Source: Acutalibacter sp. 1XD8-33 (GTDB lineage: Bacteria > Bacillota > Clostridia > Oscillospirales > Acutalibacteraceae). Taken from it: a stretch of 64,000 nt of DNA. A program made the translations under genes and the position numbers. The notes beneath the pieces are model-generated. The model was given only the letters and a program-made list of their open reading frames with translations, had not been told where the DNA came from and did not search any database. Below, in pieces: positions 34,727 to 43,499 of this stretch (position 1 is its first letter; every line of letters begins with the position of its first letter). Location of the stretch: assembly GCF_003612555.1 (NCBI RefSeq), contig NZ_RAZF01000003.1:1-64000 (forward strand), read 5' to 3'.

Positions 34727-34776
34727 CAGTTGTAAGAGCTTTTACGGAATCAAAATGTTGTAAAGGAAGTGATCTT

Positions 34777-35316
34777 GTGCCAATTTCCACGGAAAAGCTG
34801 GTGCGCCGGGCCCAGTCCGGGGATAAGGAGGCTTTCGTGGCGTTGATGGAGTCCCACAAACTCTCCCTGACCCGGGCGGCCATGGCCATCCTCCACGACC
34901 GGGAGGACGTGGCCGACGCTGTGGCGGAAACCGTTGTGGAGGCTTTTTCCCAGCTGTGCCGCCTGCGCCAGCCCAAATACTTCAAGACTTGGCTGACCCG
35001 GGCGTTAATCTGCAACTGTTACGATATTCTCCGGCAGAAACGGCGCTATGTGCCGCTGGACCAGCTTCCCGAACCGGAATCTTCCAGCACCCAGCCCAGC
35101 GACCAGGTGCTGGACATTCAAGAAAGCCTCTGCGCCCTGGCGGAGAACGACCGGCTGGTGCTCACTCTCCACTATATGGACGGATTCAAGCTCCGGGAGA
35201 TCGCAAAGATGCTGGGGGCCAATGAGAACACCGTCAAGACCCGGCTCATGAGAAGCCGCCAGCGGCTGCAAAAAATTTATCTGGAAAGAGAGGGGAATCC
35301 CTGTGAAGCGAAATGA
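34777..35316 (+). CDS. ECF-type RNA polymerase sigma factor
   Basis: The protein has 179 residues. Region 2 runs over about 5-75 (LVRRAQSGDKEAFVALMESH, DVADAVAETVVEAF, FKTWLTRALICNCYDILRQK) and region 4 over about 110-170 (LALAENDRLVLTLHYMDGF-type core, LREIAKMLGANENTVKTRLMRSRQRL). Start at GTG 34777 after AAAGGAAGTGATCTT; a longer ATG-started frame covers the promoter. It overlaps the next gene by 14 bases, a DUF4179 protein that should be its anti-sigma factor. It is similar in set-up to SigV systems that respond to cell-envelope stress. Confidence 0.93.
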   Translation: MPISTEKLVRRAQSGDKEAFVALMESHKLSLTRAAMAILHDREDVADAVAETVVEAFSQLCRLRQPKYFKTWLTRALICNCYDILRQKRRYVPLDQLPEPESSSTQPSDQVLDIQESLCALAENDRLVLTLHYMDGFKLREIAKMLGANENTVKTRLMRSRQRLQKIYLEREGNPCEAK

Positions 35317-36979
35317 GGATCAGATGACGCGAGCCCTGCGGGAGGAGCTGGAGCTCCCCGCCGTGCCGGAGCTTGTGGACAGCCGCCTGCGGCAGGTCTA
35401 TGCCGAACTACCCGACGCCCTGCCTACCAAACGGCATATGCCCACCTGGGTCCGGCGGAGCCTATGCACCGCAGCCAGCGTAGCCATCGCGTTCGGGACG
35501 CTGCTGGGCCTGAACAGCCTGAACCCCGCCGTGGCCGAACAGCTGCCCCTGGTGGGAAGCATCTTCCGCACCGTGAACAGCAATGTCTATGGCAGCGAGA
35601 GCCAGAACTTCCGGGAGGCCCTGGTCCGGCTCTCGGAGCGGGCGGTGGAGCTCCCCGAGGAGGAGGGGACGGTCCAGACCGTGCCCGCGGGGGGCGTCTT
35701 TGAGAAGCCCGTCACCGCCCGGATGCGGGAGGCCTACTACGACGGGGAATACGTGTTCGTGGGCTTCCGGTTCGACCTGGGGGGGAGCTACGACCATGTG
35801 TGGGACCTGAACGGCCCCGGCTACGACGTGCTCATCAACGGGGAGTCCCAGATCCCCCACCTGGAGGACGGCCAGATCGACTACCCCCGCAGCTGGGGGG
35901 ACGGCTACTGCGACCTGAACAGCTCCAGCTGGACCCCGGCGGGCCAGGGGGAATACGTGATGCAGCGGGCCTTCCGGGTGCCGGACCGATTCCGGGACCA
36001 GGAGGAGCTGGACCTGACCATCGGCTTCTCCGGCATCAGCGCCTACGGCATCGGCCCGGTGAACAGCAGCCCCTTCCAGTTCGACCTCACGGTGAAGAAG
36101 CAGGAGGTGCCCCGGCGGGAGATCGACTGCCAGGGCGTGGAGATGGGCGGCGTCCGGCTGGTCTCCGCCACGGCCTCGGAGACGGCCCTCTGCGTGGTGG
36201 CGGAGTATCCGGCGGAGCTATATCAGAATCCCGGCGCGGATGTCAGCAGCTTTGAGGACGGGCTCTGGATCGGCTCCCTGGGGGGATATACCCTGGAGGA
36301 GAACGGCGTGGCGCGGTGCGTCAGCGTGTGCGCGGGCCTGCGGGAGGACGAAACCCGCCGGGTGGTGTGGTCCCTCTTCGACAAAAACGGCTCCGGCCAG
36401 CACGAGGCGGTGTTCCTGCTGGACTTCCAGAACGGCACGGCGGAGCTGGGAAGCGGGGAGGACGTGAAGTCCCCGCCGGTGTACGACTACGCCTGCGGCG
36501 TGGAGGCGGTGAAGGACCTGGCCCCCGGAGAATACGGGGTGGAGCGGCTGCACCTCTCCCAGAGCAAGCCCACCCTGAGCATCATGACCGGGGACAAAAA
36601 GCGGGCCCTGAGGGCAGAGTTCTGGCAGGAGGGCGAGAGAGTTTATACCGCCTATACGGGGGAGTATGCTTCCTGGAACGAGAAGCTCCGCTATTGGGAG
36701 TATTACAACCTGACCACGGGCACCTCCTGCGACGACCCGGAGGACGACGGCACCCGGTTCCAGGGATCGGAGCACAGCTCCTACCTCATCCTCATCCCGG
36801 ACCTGTACGTGGCCCTGGACCCCACCCGCCCGGTGACGGTGAAGGCCTATGACAAGAACAGCGGGGAGCAGCTTCTCAGTGAGGAGGTCCTCATGACCCA
36901 GAGCGAGCTCCACGAGCCCCCGCCTCCCTTGGAGGAGGACCTGGAAGGCGGCGGGGTGAGCAGCGAGACAGAGGAATAG
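35303..36979 (+). CDS. DUF4179 membrane anti-sigma factor
   Basis: The protein has 558 residues. The N-terminal cytoplasmic part (about 1-48) would bind the sigma factor. One membrane segment (about 50-70) leads to NPAVAEQLPLVGSIFRTVN, the DUF4179 signature, then a long extracytoplasmic beta-rich region. Starts GTG after GAGAGGGGAATCCCT and overlaps the sigma gene, so the two are translationally coupled. Release is probably by a signal at the envelope. A strong terminator follows. The very high GC and Gly/Asp/Glu-rich outer domain suggest rapid divergence. Confidence 0.88.
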   Translation: MKRNEDQMTRALREELELPAVPELVDSRLRQVYAELPDALPTKRHMPTWVRRSLCTAASVAIAFGTLLGLNSLNPAVAEQLPLVGSIFRTVNSNVYGSESQNFREALVRLSERAVELPEEEGTVQTVPAGGVFEKPVTARMREAYYDGEYVFVGFRFDLGGSYDHVWDLNGPGYDVLINGESQIPHLEDGQIDYPRSWGDGYCDLNSSSWTPAGQGEYVMQRAFRVPDRFRDQEELDLTIGFSGISAYGIGPVNSSPFQFDLTVKKQEVPRREIDCQGVEMGGVRLVSATASETALCVVAEYPAELYQNPGADVSSFEDGLWIGSLGGYTLEENGVARCVSVCAGLREDETRRVVWSLFDKNGSGQHEAVFLLDFQNGTAELGSGEDVKSPPVYDYACGVEAVKDLAPGEYGVERLHLSQSKPTLSIMTGDKKRALRAEFWQEGERVYTAYTGEYASWNEKLRYWEYYNLTTGTSCDDPEDDGTRFQGSEHSSYLILIPDLYVALDPTRPVTVKAYDKNSGEQLLSEEVLMTQSELHEPPPPLEEDLEGGGVSSETEE

Positions 36980-36990
36980 CAAAAGCGCAA

Positions 36991-37025
36991 GGCCCGGCCT
37001 CTTCGCGAGGCTGGGCTTTTTGTTT
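36991..37025 (+). terminator. Terminator of the sigma/anti-sigma operon
   Basis: GGCCCGGCCTC, loop TTCGC, GAGGCTGGGC, then TTTTTG. The T-run merges with the first bases of the next family A repeat. Confidence 0.85.
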
Positions 37026-37268
37026 TTTTTGAGTGTTGGGAGTCATACGGAGTGGCCTCCGGCGGGGAGGGGGCTTTGCCCTCTCCACCCCTACCACCTT
37101 TGAAAAGGTGGACGAAACTTTTACCATGGTTAGCTTGGAATGCTACAGTGAACAACATCGACCGGTCCAGCTGGTCTTAAGCTGGCGGGGGTGTGGGGCG
37201 CGGAGCCCCACGACCTTGCCGTAGCCGCGTTCTTTGCGGAGAAGGCCACACAGTATTACTCCCCAAAA
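37019..37268. repeat. Family A element, copy 7
   Basis: TTTTTTTGAGTGTTGGGAGTCATACGGAGTGGCC on its left (read in two parts) and GGCCACACAGTATTACTCCC on its right. It has GGGGGCTTTGCCCTCTCC, CCACCTTTGAAAAGGTGG, a GACCGGTCCAGCTGG module and GGGGCGCGGAGCCCC. It begins in the terminator T-run of the anti-sigma gene. Confidence 0.8.
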
Positions 37269-37305
37269 AACACGCACTCAGCTTTCCCGCTTTTTCAGGT
37301 TTTTC

Positions 37306-37333
37306 TTGCCTTGCCCCAAAAATCTGGTATAAT
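37306..37333 (+). promoter_or_regulatory. Promoter of the frameshifted gene
   Basis: TTGCCT, 16 bases, TATAAT, about 36 bases before the start codon at 37370. Confidence 0.6.
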
Positions 37334-37369
37334 AGATATAATCTTAACCTTAAAGGGAGGACCGTCCCT

Positions 37370-38459
37370 ATGACGTCAGAACGCATGGAGAACTTTTGCT
37401 GGTTCGACTTTTCCCGGGCAGAGGGGCATACCAGCGAGGAAAACTATCAGGAACTGGTGGACTGGTCCAGGGAGGCCAGAGGGAAAAACCCCAACGCCTT
37501 CGACAGCCTGAAGGATTGGGTGCTGGACGATCCGTCCTGGTCCGGGGGAAATCTCGTCGGAAGCTGGGGTCAGCTGGCGAACGGCCTGATCGGCCGCTTT
37601 CGGGAGCAGAACGCCGGATTCCGCCGCATCCTTCAGGAGATGGAGCTCCCGGAGCTGGTCAATCCGGCGGTTTTTCCCGCTTTGGATGCTTTTGACCGGA
37701 CCCTAGAGGGCGAATTGCCAGATCCGCAGCTGAAAGAGGCCGTCCGGCAGATGCTGGCTAGCCCTGCCGCCATGGAAAGCCACAGTTTGCGGGCCCGGAT
37801 TGCCGGTGGAAAAACCGGCTCCTATGGCACGGACGCTATAGAGGTGACAGGGTACTTGAATTTTCTCGAGGACGCTGACGCAGCCGTTCAATGGACCTTG
37901 TTTATGCCCGGAGTGGTGGAGGATCCGGCTGGAGAGACTGAGCTACCGTACCCTTCCCGCCATCCGTTTTCTGGGGCGGGAGGGGGAGGATTTGGAGAAT
38001 CCCCAGGCCCGCAGGGAGCTTTTCGCGGAGTTGGACCGGCTGGATCAGTACCGCTGCGGCTTCGACTATGATCTTTTCTTTATGCACCACTACGGCCTTT
38101 GCGTGGATGTGGGGCCCTGGCACGGCTTCTGGGGCAGGTTCTTCCAGGCGGGGGCTCCGGTTCCGGAGGGCTTTGCCTATTTCGACCTTGTGCCGGAAAA
38201 CAATGGAGCCGAGGGCCCGCCCTTTCTCTCCCAGTTTGCCTTTGGAGTGTTTTCCGGGAGCCAGGAGGCCCTCCACAGCCGCCAGGGCTTTGACAGCGAC
38301 GCCATGTACGACGTGACCCGGAACGCCATACTAGGGCAGGGGGTTTTGATCCCCTATCCCCACAAGTATTGGACGGCGGAGGTGTTCCTCCAGGGCTGGG
38401 AGCAGGGCGGCACAGGCTATCTTTTCAGCGTGGACCGGGAGGCTCAGCCGGAAAAATGA
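37370..38459 (+). pseudogene. Hypothetical protein gene with a +1 frameshift
   Basis: From ATG 37370 (site AAAGGGAGGACCGTCCCT) the frame gives MTSERMENFCWFDFSRAEGH and continues to LFMPGVVED near 37924, after which it turns into low-quality glycine-rich sequence and stops at 38071. A second frame upstream of and past 37992 reads RLERLSYRTLPAIRFLGREG, then ENPQARRELFAELDRLDQYR and on to DREAQPEK at 38459. Removing one C from GATCCGGCT near 37925 joins them as VVEDRLERLSYR, about 362 residues. The family is not recognised. It may be a true pseudogene or a sequencing error. Confidence 0.75.
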
Positions 38460-38520
38460 TATAAAGGCAATACCGCAGAAATACCGAAAAACCAAGAGAA
38501 AATTCCCAGGGAGGAAAACC

Positions 38521-41412
38521 ATGAAACAGAAAACGATCTGCAATTTTACCGTTCTGTCCAGCAAAAAGGTGGACGAGCTGGAGGCGGTGCTCTATGAGAT
38601 GAAGCACGAGAAATCCGGGGCCAGACTGGTCTGGCTGGACCGCAGGGAGGAGAACAAGACCTTCGCCGTGGCCTTTCAGACCCAGCCCTGGGACGATACC
38701 GGCGTGTTCCACATTCTGGAGCACTCTGTGCTCTGCGGCTCGGAAAAGTACCCGGTGAAGGAGCCCTTTGTGGAGCTGCTGAAAAGCTCCCTCAATACCT
38801 TCCTGAACGCCATGACCTTCCCGGACAAGACCATGTACCCCTTCTCCACCCGGAACGACCAGGACTTCGTGAACCTGCTGCGGGTGTATATGGACGCGGT
38901 CCTGCGCCCGGCGATCCACCAGAAGCCGGAGATCTTCGGCCAGGAGGGCTGGCACTACGAGCTGGACGAAAACGGCCGGCCCAGCTATAAGGGCGTGGTG
39001 TTCAACGAGATGAAGGGCGCCTTCGCATCCCCGGACTCCCTGATGGAGTACGAGCTGAATCGCCGCCTCTTCCCGGACACCTGCTACCGGTTCGAGTCCG
39101 GCGGGCACCCGGAGCACATCCCAGAGCTCACCTACGAGGCCTTCGCCGCAGCCCACAAGCGGCTCTACCACCCCTCCAACGCCTATTTCTTCCTGGACGG
39201 GGACCTGGATATGGAGAAAATCCTGGGCATCCTGGACCGGGAGTATCTGGGGGAATACCAGGCCGCGCCCGGGCCGGGGGAGATTCCCGTTCAGCAGCCG
39301 GTAGACGGAGGAGAGGGGGAGGTCTTCTACGAGCTCTCCCCCCAGGAGGACCCGGCGGAAAAGGCCCGGCTGGCGGAAGGCTTTGTGGTCTGCTCCTATG
39401 AGGACCGGGAGGAGGCCACAGCCTGGCAGGTCCTCTCGGACGTGCTCTGCGGGGACAATCAGGCCCCGCTAACCCGGCGGCTTCTGGAGAGCGGCCTTGC
39501 CAAGGAGGCGCGGTTCAGCCTGTATGAGAGCGTCCGGCAGCCCTGGATCTGGCTGGAGGCCCGGGATATGGACGCCGGCCGGGCCTCTGAGGTGATGGAG
39601 GCCATGCACGGGGAGCTGGCCCGGCTGGCGGAAGAGGGCCTGGACCACCGGCGCATCCTGGCAACCCTGGACAATATGGAGTTCCAGGCCCGGCAGCGGG
39701 ACTACGGCCGGATGCCCCAGGGGCTGGTCTTTGGGATGCAGGTGCTGGACAGCTGGCTCTATGGCGGCGCGCCGGAGGAGAATCTCTCGGTGGGAGGCCT
39801 CTTCGACGGCCTACGGGCAAAGGTGGAGCAGGGGTACTTCGAGTCCCTGCTAGAGCGGGGACTCCTCCACAACAGCCACCAGTGCCGGGTGCTCATGCGG
39901 CCCTCCCACACCCTGGGGGAGGAGCGCCAGAAGGAGGAGGCCAAGCGGCTGGAGGCGGCGAAATCCACCTGGAGCCCGGAGGACGAGGCCAAAATCCGGG
40001 CGCGCCAGGAGTCCATCGAGCTATGGCAGAATACCCCGGACACCCCGGAGCAGCTGGCGACTATCCCCATGCTGAAGCTGGAGGAGATCCCCAAAGAGCC
40101 GGAGCCCCTGCCCCTGGAGGAGGCAGAGACCCATGGCATCCCCCTGCTGCGCCACACCCTGCCCACGGGGGGCATCAGCTACCTGAACCTGTACTTCGCC
40201 CTGGACGACCTCTCCCCCCAGGAGCTGACCCAGGCGGCGTTTCTGGCCCGGCTGCTGGGCTCTCTGGAGACGGAGAACCGGGACCTAGACCGGCTGCAGC
40301 GGGAGATGCGGTCCCTGTTCGGGCAGATGGCCTTCCATGTGGAAGCCTATGGGCACAGAGACGACCCCGCCCGGTGCCGGGCGTTCCTGTGCGCCTTTGG
40401 CAGCATTCTGGACAGCAAGCTCCAGGAGGCCCTGGAGCTGCTGGGCGAGCTGCTGAGGGAGACCAAGTGGAACGACCCCAAGCGGGTCCGGGAGCTGGTC
40501 TGCCAGCAGCGGGCGGCTTTTGCCGAGCAGCTGGTAATGTCCGGGCACATGACCGCCCTGAACCGAACCCTGGCCTGCTGCTCCGCCGGGGGCGTCGTGG
40601 CGGAGCATACCGGCGGCGTGGAGTACTTCCACTGGCTGCGGGACCTGGAGCAGAATTTTGAGGAGAGATTCCCCGCCCTGGCCGAAGAGCTGGAGGCCCT
40701 GGCCGGGAGGATCTTCTGCAAAAAGCGGCTGACCCTCAGTGCCACCAGTTCCAACCCCCAGGCGGAGGACGCCGCCGGAGCCGCATTCTCCGCCCGCCTG
40801 CCGGAGGGGGCCTTCCGGATGCCGGAGGAGCCTGCGGTCCGGCCCTGGGGCATCCGCCGGGAGGGCATCGCCGCGCCCGCGGACGTGTCCTTTGCCGGGC
40901 TGTGCGGCGCGCTCCCCCACGCAAAAACCGGACAGGCCAGTGTCATGGGCAAGGCCGCGTCCCTCGCGTACCTGTGGAACGCCGTGCGGGTCCAGGGAGG
41001 GGCCTACGGCGTGGGGATGCTCCTGTGGAACAGCGGCCTGGGCGGGTTCTACTCCTACCGGGACCCCAGCGCCGCCCGGACCCTGGACTGCTACGCCGCC
41101 ACGGCGGACTTTCTGCGGAACGCCGGGGAGATGGATCTGACGGGCATGATTATCGGCGCGGTGGCGGACTCCGACCCCCTGCTCACCCCCCGGCTGCGGG
41201 GCAAGACCGCCGATATGCGCCATTGGCGGGGCATCACCCAGGAGGACCTGTGCCGGGAGCGGCGAGAGATTCTCTCCACGAAGCCGGAGGATCTGGTGCG
41301 GCTGGCCCCGGAGGTGGAGCGGCTGGCAAAGGAGGGCGCGGTGTGCGTGCTGGGCTCCCGGCGGCAGATCGAGGCCTGCGGGGAAAAGCTGGACGCTGTG
41401 ACGGAACTCTAA
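38521..41412 (+). CDS. M16C insulinase-like (presequence-protease type) metallopeptidase
   Basis: The protein has 963 residues, the length of PreP-type M16C enzymes with four homologous domains in one chain. The inverted zinc motif HxxEH is HILEH at residues 64-68, and the third ligand region follows in VVFNEMKGAFASPD. FLNAMTFPDKTMYPF and NDQDFVNLLRVYMDAVL are typical. It degrades unfolded peptides in an enclosed chamber. No signal peptide, so cytoplasmic. Start after AGGGAGGAAAACC. The 61 bases after the frameshifted gene show no terminator. Confidence 0.95.
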   Translation: MKQKTICNFTVLSSKKVDELEAVLYEMKHEKSGARLVWLDRREENKTFAVAFQTQPWDDTGVFHILEHSVLCGSEKYPVKEPFVELLKSSLNTFLNAMTFPDKTMYPFSTRNDQDFVNLLRVYMDAVLRPAIHQKPEIFGQEGWHYELDENGRPSYKGVVFNEMKGAFASPDSLMEYELNRRLFPDTCYRFESGGHPEHIPELTYEAFAAAHKRLYHPSNAYFFLDGDLDMEKILGILDREYLGEYQAAPGPGEIPVQQPVDGGEGEVFYELSPQEDPAEKARLAEGFVVCSYEDREEATAWQVLSDVLCGDNQAPLTRRLLESGLAKEARFSLYESVRQPWIWLEARDMDAGRASEVMEAMHGELARLAEEGLDHRRILATLDNMEFQARQRDYGRMPQGLVFGMQVLDSWLYGGAPEENLSVGGLFDGLRAKVEQGYFESLLERGLLHNSHQCRVLMRPSHTLGEERQKEEAKRLEAAKSTWSPEDEAKIRARQESIELWQNTPDTPEQLATIPMLKLEEIPKEPEPLPLEEAETHGIPLLRHTLPTGGISYLNLYFALDDLSPQELTQAAFLARLLGSLETENRDLDRLQREMRSLFGQMAFHVEAYGHRDDPARCRAFLCAFGSILDSKLQEALELLGELLRETKWNDPKRVRELVCQQRAAFAEQLVMSGHMTALNRTLACCSAGGVVAEHTGGVEYFHWLRDLEQNFEERFPALAEELEALAGRIFCKKRLTLSATSSNPQAEDAAGAAFSARLPEGAFRMPEEPAVRPWGIRREGIAAPADVSFAGLCGALPHAKTGQASVMGKAASLAYLWNAVRVQGGAYGVGMLLWNSGLGGFYSYRDPSAARTLDCYAATADFLRNAGEMDLTGMIIGAVADSDPLLTPRLRGKTADMRHWRGITQEDLCRERREILSTKPEDLVRLAPEVERLAKEGAVCVLGSRRQIEACGEKLDAVTEL

Positions 41413-41438
41413 GCGCGAGAGACAGGGAGTGGGATATT

Positions 41439-42692
41439 ATGCTGACAGAACAGACAAAGAACGCCTATATTTCTATTTTGCGGGAAGAACTGGTGCCCGC
41501 CACCGGCTGCACGGAGCCCATCGCCCTGGCCTATTGCGGGGCCCGGCTGCGGGAGGTACTGGGCGCTGTGCCGGAGCGGATCCTGGCGGAGATTTCCGGA
41601 AATATTATCAAGAACGTGAAAAGCGTGATCGTACCCAATACCGGGGGGATGAAGGGCATCCCGGCGGCTGTCGCGGCGGGAGTTATCGCCGGGGATGCCG
41701 GACGTATTTTGCAGGTAATCGCCCAAACGCCGGAAGAAAAGCACGGGGAAATTGCCGCCTATGCCCAGAATACCCCCATCCAGGTGGTGTACGCAAAAAC
41801 GTCGCGGCTGCTGGACATCCGGCTCACCGGCTGGGCGGAAGGGCACAGCGCCCTGGTACACATCGCCAACAGCCACAGCAATATCGTCCGGGAGGAGCGG
41901 GACGGAGAGGTCCTGCTGGAGAGGCCTGTCACCGACTCCCCCGAGGACAGCCTGACGGACAAAGCCTGCCTGAATGTGGCGGATATCCTGGCTTTTGCGG
42001 ATACGACGGACTTGGAGGAGATTTCCCCGCTTTTGGAGCAGCAGCTCAGCTATAACACGGCCATCGCGGAGGAGGGCCTGCGGGGGGACTGGGGGGCTAA
42101 CATCGGTTCGGTACTTCTGGACGGCTACGCGCCGGACATCAAGACCGAGGCCAAGGCCTGGGCTGCCGCCGGAAGCGACGCCAGGATGAGCGGCTGCGAA
42201 ATGCCGGTGGTGATTCTCTCCGGCTCGGGAAACCAGGGAATGACCGCCTCTGTGCCCCTGGCCCGGTACGCGGTCCATCTAGGGGCGAGTCGGGAGAAGC
42301 TGCATCGGGCGCTCCTGGTCAGCGACCTGGTGACCATTCAGCAAAAGAGCGGCATCGGGAGGCTTTCCGCCTATTGCGGGGCGGGGATCGCCTACTTACT
42401 GGACGGCAGCTTCGCGGCGATTGCCCACACCATTGTGAACGCGGTGGCCATCATCAGCGGCACTATCTGTGATGGGGCCAAGCCCTCCTGCGCGGCAAAA
42501 ATCGCGGCCAGCGTGGACGCGGGAATTCTGGGATATCACATGTACCTTGCCAGCCAGGAATTCAAAAGCGGGGACGGAATCGTCACCCGAAATGTGGACG
42601 AGACGATTGCCAATATCGGCGTGCTGGCGAAAGAGGGAATGCGAGAGACGGACCGGACGATTCTGAATATCATGACCCGCACGCGATGCTGA
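41439..42692 (+). CDS. cyuA: L-cysteine desulfidase / L-serine dehydratase alpha-like protein (CyuA/YhaM)
   Basis: The protein has 417 residues of the UPF0597/CyuA family, which breaks down L-cysteine to pyruvate, ammonia and sulfide using an iron-sulfur cluster. ELVPATGCTEPIALAYCG at the start has a conserved cysteine, and other conserved cysteines sit in SGCEMPVV, LSAYCGAG and DGAKPSCAAK. The glycine-rich VILSGSGNQGMTASVP loop is also typical. Start after CAGGGAGTGGGATATT, 26 bases past the M16 gene; probably co-transcribed. A terminator lies downstream. Confidence 0.93.
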   Translation: MLTEQTKNAYISILREELVPATGCTEPIALAYCGARLREVLGAVPERILAEISGNIIKNVKSVIVPNTGGMKGIPAAVAAGVIAGDAGRILQVIAQTPEEKHGEIAAYAQNTPIQVVYAKTSRLLDIRLTGWAEGHSALVHIANSHSNIVREERDGEVLLERPVTDSPEDSLTDKACLNVADILAFADTTDLEEISPLLEQQLSYNTAIAEEGLRGDWGANIGSVLLDGYAPDIKTEAKAWAAAGSDARMSGCEMPVVILSGSGNQGMTASVPLARYAVHLGASREKLHRALLVSDLVTIQQKSGIGRLSAYCGAGIAYLLDGSFAAIAHTIVNAVAIISGTICDGAKPSCAAKIAASVDAGILGYHMYLASQEFKSGDGIVTRNVDETIANIGVLAKEGMRETDRTILNIMTRTRC

Positions 42693-42797
42693 AAGCTGGG
42701 CCGGCCTTGCTTTTTCAGCGCCAAGCGCCTCGGCTGGTCTCGGCTGTCTGTATGACGAAGGATAACGCACTTAAAAGAAAGGCTATATAATAGGAAG

Positions 42798-42830
42798 AGC
42801 CGGCGGATGCAACATCCCGCCGGTTTCTTT
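42798..42830 (+). terminator. Terminator after cyuA
   Basis: CCGGCGG pairs with CCGCCGG around a short loop, followed by TTTCTTT. Bases 42693-42797 contain scraps that recall family A and B modules but no intact unit. Confidence 0.75.
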
Positions 42831-42852
42831 CATCCGTGCTGCTTAGGTTTAA

Positions 42853-42904
42853 GTATACTTTTTTTAAGAATTATACGGAGGCTACACAGTTTTATTCGAG
42901 AAAA
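42853..42904. repeat. Minimal family A element: only the two ends
   Basis: TTTTTAAGAATTATACGGAGG joins directly to CTACACAGTTTTATTCGAGAA. The two halves are the left and right ends of family A with no internal modules, about 45 bp. TATACTT occurs on both sides and could be a target duplication. Confidence 0.65.
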
Positions 42905-42925
42905 TATACTTTCTGAGAGACAGCC

Positions 42926-43441
42926 CTACGCAAAAACACGGTAGGACTGCAAAACCAGCTCCTTTCCCCTCTCTGTGGTGACCTTTTGGCCCTCTCCCTT
43001 TTCGTGCCGGAACTTTTCTACCAGGCGGAGGCTGGGAACGTTCCTCACGTCCGCCTCATAGATATAATACCTGTACTTTTTCAGGCTATTCAGGTAGTCC
43101 ACAACGGCCCGCAGGGCCTCATAGCCATAGCCCTTTCCCTGGACGGTGGGTTTCAGCCACAGCCCGATTTCCGGGGCCTCCTCCCGCAGACCGAATACCT
43201 CCGCGCTGCCCAGAAACTCCCCCTCCCGGCTGAGAATGACCAGCTCCAGCATTTCGCCCCGGTCCATGTCCTCCAGAAATCCGGAGAGCACCCGCCTCGC
43301 GGCCTCCAGGTCGGAGAAGGGGTCCGGGTACTGGTATTGTGTGACCTCGGCCGTGAATTCCCGATAATAGTCCTCCAGAAAGGCGGGACGAAAGGGCTCT
43401 ATCACCAGCCTTTGGGTATGGATTCTTACATTCGCTTCCAT
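42926..43441 (-). CDS. GNAT-family N-acetyltransferase
   Basis: The protein has 171 residues starting MEANVRIHTQRLVIEPF. The RimJ/RimL-like fold is indicated by the TQRLVIEPFRP start, the acetyl-CoA loop VQGKGYGYEALRAVVDYL and the EADVRNVPSLRLVEKF segment. It transfers acetyl to an amine or protein N-terminus; the substrate is unknown. Start at 43441 is supported by AGAGAGGGAAGAATACAG; a longer frame upstream is poor. Confidence 0.88.
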   Translation of the reverse strand: MEANVRIHTQRLVIEPFRPAFLEDYYREFTAEVTQYQYPDPFSDLEAARRVLSGFLEDMDRGEMLELVILSREGEFLGSAEVFGLREEAPEIGLWLKPTVQGKGYGYEALRAVVDYLNSLKKYRYYIYEADVRNVPSLRLVEKFRHEKGEGQKVTTERGKELVLQSYRVFA

Positions 43442-43499
43442 CTGTATTCTTCCCTCTCTTCCTCCCTTTTTTCGCACAAAATTTGTTCCGCGCAAAGTT

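Noticed and set aside
34615-34776. Longer ATG start for the ECF sigma factor
   Set aside because: It would translate through the GAAACC-N16-CGCCTAA promoter and has no ribosome site; GTG at 34777 matches family length.
37193-37369. Long N-terminal extension of the frameshifted gene
   Set aside because: It runs through a family A repeat and the gene's own promoter; the start at 37370 has a clear ribosome site.
42693-42797. Another intact family A or B copy after cyuA
   Set aside because: Short pieces such as CTCGGCTGGTCTCGG and TAACGCACTT resemble modules, but no paired ends could be found.
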